From Pogonophryne albipinna (Eukaryota; Chordata; Actinopteri; Perciformes; Artedidraconidae): a DNA stretch of 64,000 nucleotides. The stretch spans positions 22,665,325 to 22,729,324 of the forward strand of contig CM053256.1 of NCBI GenBank assembly GCA_028583405.1, in the 5' to 3' direction. The notes beneath the pieces are model-generated. The model searched no databases and was not told the DNA's origin. It saw only the letters and a program-made list of their open reading frames with translations. A program made the position numbers and the translations under genes. This document shows, piece after piece, positions 49,801-61,800 of this stretch. How positions within the stretch are numbered: the first letter of the stretch is position 1; each line of letters starts with the position of its first letter.

Positions 49801-52800
49801 ATTTAATATTGACTTGAATGGCACTTTTTAAACTAATGTATTTTTAAATGTTACGTTAACTTCATGGGTCAAAACACTGCAGTGTACTGTACTGATGTAT
49901 TACAATGAGTCTTACTAGAGTTTAGGACGTAATCAGCAAACTCCTTCTGGCTGATGCGTCCGTCCTCGTCCCGGTCGATGCTGCGGAACACGTCTAAGAT
50001 CCGTGACTTCAGATGACTGATCCACAGCATGTAGCGCTTTCGCCAAATATTGAAGTCAAAGTTCGCAAATTCTTCCATCTGTCAAGAATTGGAAAAAATG
50101 TTAGAGAAATGAAATTCAAAGTAGTTTTCCTTTACTATAGTGTGTACATTATAACTACAATAACCTCTTTGAGAGTTTGCTGTTGTTGCTCCAGGCGGGT
50201 TTGTCGGGCCACAGCCAGTAGCCACAGTTTCTGCCACTGACCGACCAGCTGACTGAGCTCTGAGGTCTGGGGGTCCAGGTGCTCCAGGGGGATCGGTACG
50301 ACAGGCTGCAGCTTCAGAGTACTCCTCCTCTCTGGATGGAGAAAAAGCAACATGGGAGTCTGAGTTTCATTGCTCATTTCAATGGCAGGGAGATAAAGAA
50401 AATAATGGCTTTATAATGCAGAATGTAAATATAACGTTTTCTTTATTAGGCTTACTAGTGATTGGTCGTTTGCTGGGGGAAATCTGCAGTTTGGTAATGC
50501 TCTTGTGTTTACAGGCCTTTGTGGCATGTTCAACCTCTGGGAACTTCTTATTCAACTCCTCCATGAAAACCTGCAGAGATGAAGGATCAGTGATAACGTG
50601 GTACATCAAAGATGCTTCTGGACCCCCGCTGTCTCACGGAGAGATACCGCAGGTCCTTCCTTCCTGCAGCGGTCAGACTATGCAACCAGCACAGCTCTGT
50701 TTTCTCCCAGTATAAACCCCTTGCTGTTAAATACCAACCAACTGCAATATGTGCTATATGTGCAATATATATGCCGTTAATAACTGTGCAAGATATACCT
50801 GGCTGCTAAATCCTAAGAACTGTTACAGGATGTGTATTATGTCAATTGTGTAACTTTTTATTTGTATTATATTTTTTATTATATCATAACTTTTTTTTTA
50901 GCTTTAATACTTTTTAATGCATGTAACATATTTAACATTAAGCTGTCTGTGGCTCTTTTCCTGCTGTAACAACGTACATTTCCCCTCTGTGGGACTAATA
51001 AAGGTATTCTGATTCTGAAGTTCTCTCAACAGAGTGTGGTATAATGAAATGTACAATGTTATAGAAATCACATCAGTTTTATATTCATATCGTACCACGT
51101 GCTGCTCGATCAGTTCTTGGTTCTGCTGGCAGGTCTCAGGCGGAGGCTCTTGGTCTCTGAGGGTGAGGGCTTCCTCTGCGGAGGAGATCCAGTCCAGCAG
51201 CCTCTGCAGCTCCTCTCTTTCTGCCTGCAGCGCTGACAGACTGGCCTGGATCTTCTGGCCCTGCTGCTGAGCCCAGGTCTGAACCTGATTCAGAAGACAT
51301 GGAGGAGTTGGACTAGATCCGTTCAGACTCTCAAAGGCACTGTTTTAAAATTAAGATATTAAAGTGGACCTATTATGCTATATTTGAACAGTATATTGTA
51401 GGGCCATACCTATACAAAACTGTTTTTTGCTTAAAATACTAAACAGATCACCCATTGTAGCCATGCCTCATACTGCTCAAACCCCTCTTTTGCAGCCCTG
51501 TTCCAAACTGATTCTGCTTTAAATGGAAGCTCTGAGTGTTAGCATGCTTGCTAATGTAAACACACAGCATATTACTCCCAAAACACGCCGCGCATTGTTT
51601 CTGATACAGCACATACATGTAGCTTGACATGTCCTTTTCTTTCAGTGTGTTATTTAGAAAAGAATAACAAATTAGAAGGAAAAAAATATTTAAAAAAATA
51701 CAGATTTCAATATTTTGAGGCTCTGAGCCCCATTTCTTTTCCTCACAGACGGCAACAAAAGTCCGACATTATACGATTTAAAATAAAAACAATAGTCTTG
51801 GCTTGTTTTTATGAACCCCACAGCTTCCGGTCTTCCAAGACCCGACCGGACAAAAAGACGTGTTGCAGGCAAGAAACACACTACCAAAGAAATACATTGC
51901 TTTTAAAATCGTTCTGTGGGACACGAAAAAAAAGGGGAAAATCGTGTTGGTGAACACGAATCAATAGATTACATGTTGTGACTATAACACGAAATGCCGT
52001 GAGACTGGGTTGGCTACTCTGACCAAATGTCAGAAACATCTGAATAATGTGTTAGGAGGATTATATGCCAAACATTGCAAAAATAAATTAAATGGTTGAC
52101 TTCCTTTTAGGTTTACAGAGAAAAAAAATCCACTAAATCACCAAGATACTTTTTTGTCTCTGGTTCATGCTACATATGCCTACCAAATGTCAGACTTGTA
52201 TGTGAAATAACAACGAGAGGCTGCTTTTTAGCACATTTGTAGGGGGCGCTATAGAGGTGTTTTTAATTAGTCCTGACAAGTGTGCGAAAGGTCTCCAGCT
52301 TCTAAGCATGTTAAGGCCCTCACAAATGTAATTCATCTTGTGTACGATATAATAAAAACCCTAGCAATATCAATAGGTCCTCCGCTCCGACTCTGTCTGC
52401 GCTGGGCCCTAATTAAAGCCAAAAATGTCCATAGTGAGGCACCAGGGTTAATCACTAAGAAAAGCTTGCTATTGCCTGTCATGAAAGTGCTCACCTCCTC
52501 ATAGCGGTTCTTGGTGACACTGATCCAGGACTTTAGGGTGATGATGGAGTCTGGGTGACAGGAGGCCAGGATCTCCTCACCCAGACTCTGGATGTTCTGT
52601 AGGTCCACCGCCTGAGCCTGCAAGACCCCCATTGATTCCTTCAGAGGGGGAGAAAAAGCATTAAGTCAGGATTTGATTCACATTTACATCGTGCATTTTA
52701 AACATGTTCATATACCTCTATCTTTTAGAAGTGTTGAACAGTTTATGGCAGCAGGATACTAACTGATGGTCATTGGGTTCGTTCTTTAACGAAACGGCCC

Positions 52801-55800
52801 GTCCACACTACAGCTTCAAAAAAAGCTTGGAGCTGGGCGTGTCTGAAGCTCGACCAACAACCAATCACATGAATCTCCCGCCCCTGACACACAAGCAGCG
52901 GTTTGATTGGCTAGAGCTTGTACTGGCATATGATTTGATTGGCTGACGCTTCCACCGAAAGCTTCAGAAGCTTCAAAAGTTGAACATTGCTCAACTTTTG
53001 CAGCCTGAAACGCCAGGAAAGCTCCGCTCTGCTTCCCACAATGCAGTTCGGCGAAAAGTGACGTCACCCCATTCAAAGTGAATGGGCAGACGCGTTGGAA
53101 ACCGTTTTTGAAGCTGTCAAAGCTGTAGTGTGGACGGGCCGTGATCCGGGACTTGCGGGTAGTTTTTTCACGAAACTCTGTCTCAGGGCTTCTTAATATT
53201 TAAAAACCTATTAATGTGTCATACTCACTTAACGGTTAGAAACTCAGCTAACTGAAGATATGAACAATTTTTACCGAAAAAAAGCACAAGTCTCACAAGA
53301 AGCGTCTAAATGAGCCCTGAACGAAAAAATGCTAACGCAAGTATATAGTATAAATACCCTTATTACTGCACATCCAATCCAGCGAATCCCGAATGACCCC
53401 AGAAGTGTTTTTTTTTTTCTAAATCTCTCTAAAAAAGTCAAATGTCACTTGTTTTGCATCAATCTTGATACAGGGTACTTATTATATGTTATAGTTTGGA
53501 TTCCTAAAGCTTTTAGTCTACTATCCCATCATTCAAGGGTGGTTTTCACTATAAGTAATTTTTCTTTTTTGGACGGACACTATCATTTATTTTTTTCATC
53601 TGAATTTACTTTAAAACAAAAAACATCTATATTGATTCTGACACATCTACATCCAACTCACAGATGTAACCTTGCTTTGAGATTATTAATTTACCCCTTT
53701 TAGAAGTGAAGATATGGTCATGTGTTCTGGGAATGTCATTTTCGAGACTGAGACCTGAAAAACAGGCTCAGGGCTTAACTGGTTAACTGGTTCAATGGGT
53801 TCACACATAAGCAAATATCCCCCCCGCTAAACAACCCCTTGATAATACTGAATCCTTATCAGCACCAACTTGTTGTTTTGTAGATTTTAAGACCCTGACC
53901 TATGACCTCCCCTGCAGCAAAAATGTATTCCCCTGTAGGAGTTATAAAGTATCATGTTATTCTGACCTCGTGTTGTTTGTCGAAAGCGAGCATGCCCTCT
54001 TCCTCCTCTGGTATAACTCCGAACTTCAGGACCCTCTCGACCTCCGTGAGGCTCCCCATGAAAGAGTGGACGAGGCTGTCAAACTTTTCAGCCTAACGAA
54101 GACAACAAAAGATGACGATTAGGATAAGAGTAGGGTAAATCCTGTTTATGGTCAAATATTAGTTATCCTTTCCTATTATGCACAGCAGAAAAACTTGATG
54201 AAGCTTGTTTTAAGATACTTTCCATTCTTGCATGGTTAGCAAATCTTAAAATTATTTAAAAAACAAATTCAGCTAAATAACTGTCAAAGACACTGATTTC
54301 AGCTGTGCCTGTTTACAAAAAGTTATTTTTAGCTGTAAGAATTTACATCCATTAAAGTAAGATTTGTATTTATTTAAAAAGTTAAATTAACACAACAATT
54401 CCCAAAGAAAACCAAATTCCCTTGTTCATCTTATTTCAAGACATTTGTCAACTTTTCTAGCATCCAGATAACTTCTTTATTTCAAGAACCCAAAAGTAAG
54501 TGCACTGGCAGATTATTTCACGTGTTCCAAATCTGTATTTGCTCGAATCACATCAAACCTTTTTTTTGCTTTAAGGTGAATTTTTTTGCATAGTACATTT
54601 TTCCCTGCAGCCAGAATTGTAAGCATGTTGGTGTTTTCATGTGGAGACTTGTCATTTGCCATGTTTAAGACAATTTCAGTGTAGTACAATTCTGATTGAA
54701 ACCCAAATGAAAATGAAACAATATTTTATTGTGACCTTAATTTATCGTAAGACCTACCTGCTGAAGTGCCGCCTCCAGTCGGTCCTGCTTGCTGACGGAC
54801 AGTTTGCACACGGCCTCCCAGCGGCCCTCCAGCTCGTCCATCTGCTGCTGCAGCCAGTGAGCGTCGGCCGTGCTGCTCCGGGTGAGATCCCTCACAGAGC
54901 GCTTCAGGGTCCGGATGCACCCGGCTCGCTTGCCTAATTCTTTTTGGAAGGCCTACGAGAAAGGACACTTTGCTAAGAAACTGCAATTGTGAAGAAGCTG
55001 GCGCAAAATGTGCCAAGTAAAGACAGACATATAGCATCCTAATATCAAAAGAAATTAGGAAAATCACTGTAAACAAATATGACAATCACCAAAGCCTTCA
55101 TTGTGATTATGAGCTTATTTTCTTTGTATAGCAGTTACTGTATACCAATGTCCTAAGCAGCCATCACTGGAATCTAATTGAACAAAGATAATAATGACAT
55201 ATTATGCAGTATCTGTACACTGTACTATGTTTGCCAATGTGTTTAACTATTAAGGCCCAAAATTCATTTACATGCTACTGTGGGTGTTTTACCTTGTGTT
55301 TGTCGATCAGGTTGTGGACCATGTCTTTGTCTCCCCCAACAGGAACATCCTCAGCCAGTTGAGGCTCCGCTCTGTACAGCCAGTCATTCAGAGCCTGGAG
55401 AGCGTCAGTGAATCTCCCTGAGAACAGCAGAGCTTCCTCCAGCTTGTGTTGTCTGCAAAAGCAAATTAACAAGGGGGTTATATTCCATGAAAAAACTCAA
55501 TATTTCCTGATTAACTCGTTAAGTAACGACTAAAACAAATGTGGATATTCACTGAGATAAAGTGGTAAGTTAAAGAGAAATGAAATCATATGTTTAAGTG
55601 AAGAAATTATATAAATTAACAAGAATAAAATTATACATGTACTAGAAAAAAATATGATAAATAATACACATACATTTTTTTTTATAAATAAACAATGAAG
55701 AAAATATGTATTATGTAAACAAATATATAATAATAATTCCAAGAAAAAATCTAAGATTTACAAAATAAATTATGCATTTACGAGAAACCAGTCATAAATG

Positions 55801-58800
55801 TGTATATTTACAAAATGAAACCACTGAAAAAATGTGTTACTTTGTCAAGAAACTCCTTGTGCTAATTCGACAGGTTGGATTGACCTTATTTCAATCTTAG
55901 AGAATATACATTTATTTCGCCTATAGCCAAAGAAATATGCTTAATAATAAAACCGTATTAACTTTGAATGGGTTCCTATCAGTTGGTATACAGCTAATGT
56001 TCCATACCTCTCCATAGTCTTGCCACTGATGGTGTCCCAGGTGTCTTTTAGTTCAGCCAGTAGATTCTCCACATGCTGTCTATCATAGCCAGTCCGAGCT
56101 CTCTCATGAAGGCTGCGTCCATTCCTCATCGTCGCCTCGTACATGGGCCTCTTGGACCTCAGCAGTTTCTGGAACTCCTGATTATAAAGAATAAGAGATC
56201 TGTCAAGAGATCATAAATACGTAAAACCAAGTTCAATTCATCGTTTGGTTTACTGCACCTTCTGTTCTGTCAGTTGTTGTTTAATCTCTTCGTGGGACAC
56301 AGCGATCTCTCTATGCGTGTCCAAAATCTGCTCCACCTCCGTCATCCAGTCCACTAGCAGGCGCCATGATTCATTAAACTAAAATATGAAAAACAAAGAC
56401 AGATACTAAACAAAAGTTCCTCGTTCCTAGTTTGAGGTCATCCGTCTTAAGTGAAGTTTATATGGTGTTATACCTGTTTGGCATTCCTTTTGACCTCCTC
56501 CAGTGTTTTGCCTCGTTCTGAAGCGCGTTGCTGTAGCTTTTTGTATCGATCCTGGACGGTCATGATTAGATTATGAATGACGTCACAGTCCTCCTTCCTG
56601 CTCAGTTCTAGTAGCCTGCGGGCCGTGTTCCCCACTGTGGTCTTCTTCTCACCGTAACCGTTCACCTCGTTCAGCAGGGTCTGTGCAAGTAAAAACCAAA
56701 AAATGAATACAGAAACTATCTGTAACTCTGGATCTGTATCAGAAATAGAATAATTGAAGTAGGACTTACTTTGTGCTCCTGAAGTTGAGTACACACTTTA
56801 TCCAGAACAAAGCTGGGAGCAGGAAGAAGCCCGATGGACTCTTCACACTTGCTCATCTTGGTGAGAAGTTCCTGGATGTTACTGTGGAAGTCCTTGGCCA
56901 GACCCAATCCTTCTGTAAGCCTTGCCTGTGGGAACATAATGACGCTATCAGATGTAATAACGCACAAAATGAGTGATACATCCACAAGAGGAAGAGTTGA
57001 CTTACCTTTCGCTCGTGGACCTTGCTGTAAACAGATGCCCACTTCTGTTCCAGAATAGATAAGCTGTGTTCGGTGCTCGATCCCCGCATCACGCTGCTGC
57101 TCTCCAGCATCCTGTGGATGGCGTTCTTCACGTCAGTGTAGGCGTGGAGCTTTGAATCCATCTCATTGCACAGCTCCTGTTGAGGGCGAGAAGAAGGACA
57201 ATCGGTTTTATTATTTATTTTCCAGGGAAACAGATTTTTCTCCTATCTCTTTTAGAGTTTATAGTCTGGTCCTTTTTACCATGTGTGCACTGAGCCTTTC
57301 ACTGGCAGAGTCCGGCATACCCCACATGGTTTTATAGGAGGACAGTCTCAGGTCTGTGTTCTCCAGCCACTGCAGGAGATCTTGAATCTCCATTGTAACA
57401 TCTTGTACCTGCAAACATAAAAAGATGAATGCACATATCAGGTAAAGCCTGATATAAGAATACTAATAATATGATTGCTGTATTTGTATCAGCCCAAAGT
57501 GCTAATAGTGATTAAACAAATATCAAAACAATAAAAAGTAATAGCAATGTTTACAGAAGAAGAGAAAAAAGGAAAACAAATATAACACCATTTTTTTTTT
57601 AACTACCTTTCTTTATGACCACCAGTTTAAATTCGGACTCTAATGTAGATGTTACCCTACTATCACCACAAGGGGGCGCCATGATAAACTGAGTGAATAG
57701 AATGAAACAGTAAATGCAGCACAGCTGAGACATATTATAAGATAAGCGACGTGCGGTCAGGGGAGGCAGGTGAGGCAGAGCCTCACTTGTCATTCTCCAA
57801 TGTAACGGAAAAAAAGAATAATAATACAAATAATAATAATAATAAAATGTGTCCACTGATCTGTGTTGTAAATGTGATTTCTGTATGATTCCAATCGCTT
57901 TTTATAGTCAAAATCGGCTAATTTGCCGAGCTCCGCTACAACTACGGGGAGCGATGAGATTGAGAAGTGAGGCAGGGACGAGCTCTGCCTCACAGAAGCC
58001 CACAGTAACTTGCTGGAGCACGGGCACTAATTTAGCGCGGGCACTTATTTTGTGAGCGCGCTCAAGCCAGTTACTGTGTGGTAAGGTGAGGCACAGATGA
58101 GCTCTGCCTCACCTCAGAATGCGTCACCCCACAGAAACTGGCTGGAAAGCGGGCCCTAAGCGCATGCCTGCACCATCTCACTGTATGTCACCAATGTAAT
58201 GTTTGTAGATCCCTTTATTACATTTATCCTCGCCATCCATAGTCTCTAAATAACTTATTTCACGTATATATGATATTTAGGCTCGCTGGTCTCATCATAC
58301 AACGGCAATGAAAAAAGCACCAGGGGAGGCAGCCACAACCTCTGCCGCACTGAAGGGGGCGCAAGTGAGCCCACAGGTTCTTGTTGCTACTGTTATTCTA
58401 CGCAGAGACGGTAGATGCAAACAACAAACTAGACTTTTGAAACTAGAGGAAGATAAGGAGGACTTTTACAAAAAAGTAATAAAGATTGTTGTCCAGAAGG
58501 ATAGCATGGACTTCATCTTCAAGTCAAGGTAAGACCACATTTGTAATGAAAATTGGATCTTACTAAGAGAGAACAATCCAATATTTAGATTTTGGCTATC
58601 CTTTTGTTGAACGGTCTGTTTAAAATGAATCGAAGCATCAGACTAAAAAAGCTTTTGAAAATAACAGAATATTTCGATTAAAGGTGGGGTAGGTAAGTTT
58701 GAGAAACCGGCACGATATACACTTTTTGTTATATTCCATGGAATGCTCTTAACATCCCGATAGCAATGAATATCTTAAGTGCTTTGACAAAAAATACATA

Positions 58801-61800
58801 AAAACATTTCATCTGTGGAAGCCGTAGTACTGTAAAAAGCACGACCACTCATTTTAGCCGGCCTGGCTAAAATAACCTGCCTGTCAGCCTTCCATCTGTG
58901 CACAAACTTATCTCGTGCCCTCATTGGTCATGTGCGCGTTCGTGTGTGTTGGAGGAGGGGCTGTGTATTTTCAAATTCTAGCGCACTCGAGCTGGTTTCT
59001 CCAAAATTACCTACCCCGCCACCTTTAAGGTCAAAATATATAATATTTGTAAATCTGACTCTGAAAGAGTCAGTGCCTCACCAGCCATGAACCTCACCGC
59101 ACGTCACTGAAGATAACGTAAGAGTTTACTGTATACGTACTGTTCCTATTTGTCTATACTTTTGTGTGACTATTGTTAGAATGTGTAACAAATAACAGAT
59201 GTGTGTTTCTCGTCACCTGACTCAGTCTGTTCTCTAACTCCAGCTGCCTGCGCTCAGTCTCACAGCGGACAAACTCCCAGCTCTCGTTGAGTTGCTCCAG
59301 CCGAGACTGAAGACCATGTGGGCTCTCCCCTGACCCGACCTCCAGCAGCCCCCTGCCAGCCTGGTTCAGGGACTCCACTGTGCGAACATGGGACATGACA
59401 TCATTATGCAAGACCTGTAGGAGAAAGAATAAAAAGAGTAAGATTGAAAATGATTGCTTGGAAGTGATTGGCTGTTTAGAAAAGGCATGTTTGTGAGAGG
59501 GTACTAGCAGTGTGTATTGTTGGTAATAATAATAATGCATAAGGTACAGACACTGGTAGACACCATGTCAACCACTTTCAGGAGACTATAGGAATATAGC
59601 ATACATTTCAGGAGGGTGGGTTTTTAGTTTTCAAATGTTTGAAGTTTTGTCACGTCTTTTTTCATTTTGCTCTATGGATCATATACATGCCCATTTCCTT
59701 GTTCCAGTACGGTCATTTGTGCTGTATTACAAAATGTGTTTGATGCAATTTATCAATAACAATGTTGTAGCTAATCATTGACATTTTGTAAAAAAACTAC
59801 TGGCATTTACAGTGTTGCAATTCTTAAAATGAATACATATTTGGAAGTTATCATCAGGACTGATGTCTATTGAGATATATAACTCAATTAAAGTGACAAT
59901 ATATTGTATTTCCATGGCATGGGAATGTTTTTTATTTTTTATTAGCCACCCCACAAGATTAAACTGCATCAAGAGTTAAGAGTTGTAGGATTCACTGCTC
60001 TCTGAGACCTAAAGAGTCAGAAAGAGCTCCATTACACTTAGTATTAAATATAGTATTTAAGCCACCAACCTTGTGTTTAGCCAGCTCTATTTCACAGGCC
60101 TGAAGGTCGATGCTGATTGGTCGGTTGCCCTGTAGTTGCTCAGCAGTGCGGGACAGCCATGTGTGCAGCTCATCCAGCGTGTTTTGGAACTGACCCAGAC
60201 CCAGCAGCGCACACTCCAGCTGATGCTAATTTTTTACACAGATGAAAGCAAGAAAAATAAAAAAAGTGAATAACTTTCTTTACTTGGATTTACTTTTCAG
60301 GGTAAATGCAGGTGACACTGTGCTATAAGTGACTTCCAGTGACATTATTATCAATATTACATGATATATGCTTCCATGTTCTCACCTGTCTGCTGACGGT
60401 CTCTGACTCCAGGCTGTCCCAGCGCTGTCTGAAGTCACACAGCGGCGAGACAGAGCCCGGACGCTCCGAGCCTGGAGACAGGCGGCACACAAAGCGATGG
60501 TTCAGGCTTTCTATCTCGATTTTCTTCTGGTAAAGTTCTCGCTTGAATTCCTGAGGAAAAAGAAGACAGAGAATTTTTTTTTAGAAATTAGACATTGCCA
60601 TAACTAATGTGTTTTCTGTTATCAGAAATAATGACCTACATAGCCAATATTTCTGTATATATGAAACCTAGTAAGAACAACCTTGAAAGGTTTAGGGATG
60701 TACTACAGCACTTGAACTCACCTTGAGGTCACGTAGCTGCTCTTTGACTGATTCCAGGTCATTTCCAACCATGAACTCTTCTGTAGACCTCAGCTCAGCC
60801 GACTTCAACCACTCAAAAAGACCCTTTAAGCAGGACAAAAACAGCAGGCTTTTAATTACAACAAATGTTATACCGTAAACCACTCCGTCCTCAAAGAAAC
60901 AAAAAAGAAGATACATATGTACCAACATAACTTACATCTTGTCTGAATGAGTAGGGTTTGTATATTAAATGTAGCTGGGCAGGGTGAACCAAAGTCTTGG
61001 AGAGTAGTAGCTAAAAGCTACATTTGTTCCCTTATAACTGCATTTTTGCTGAATTGTATGATTTCATAATCGAACAACAGCTAAATTAGTTTATAGCAAT
61101 ATAAAGTTGGATGCATTTGAAATAGATCTTGTTTGCATTGTCTTTCACCATTCCCACCATTAATATCATTTTCCTTGACAGAGGACCACATCATTTGTCA
61201 GTTACTCAAAGTAAAGCTACAGGGGGTAAGAGTCTATTGTCAGAATAAAAGACTAGCTTGGTCTTTGGCAGGATGCCAAAACACTGCTTCTGCTGGGCAT
61301 GGGTGGCCAACATGATCAGACCATGACATTTTTTTGTATATGGGTAGGCTTATACAATATAGATATGTTGTGTATTCACTCACCTGCATGGTGTCTTGAT
61401 AATGCAGTGCCATCTGCAAAGACTCCTCCAGCTTTTTGTGACATTCGTTCCATAGTTTGCTCAAGTTGTTCCAAGTGCAATAAAGCTAGAAGACACCAAA
61501 TAAACAAGGTTTTAAGTCAGTCAACAAAGCATCATGAGTTTGAAATTATTTGTATTTAAATGTAGGCTATATCTTACTTCATCTAGGCTCTTTGTGACAT
61601 CTGGCTTGTCAGTATCTCCACATGCTGACATCAGGTCCATTCCCAAAACACCAAGGGTGTCCAGATCTCCCTGTAAACTGTCAATGTCCTCTCTGAGAGT
61701 CTATAAGTTGGAAAGATTGAAAAGATGAATATTTTATAAAATAATATTTTTGTTTCCTATATCTGTTAAAGTTAGAGTTAACGGACAAACCTGCATGGTT

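Larger units (their letters stand above)
57744..59109. mobile_element. Non-autonomous DNA transposon (GCGACGTGCGG ends), carrying a nested insertion
   Basis: The left end GCGACGTGCGGTCAGGGGAG and the right end CCTCACCGCACGTCACT are imperfect inverted repeats, and GTGAGGCA occurs near both ends. The 7-mer AAGATAA flanks both sides, giving a likely 8-bp duplication (TAAGATAA/GAAGATAA) suggestive of hAT. It lies in a spectraplakin intron. A second TTAA-bounded element (58682-59024) is inserted within it, and a 74-codon frame sits at 58308-58532. Confidence 0.7.
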
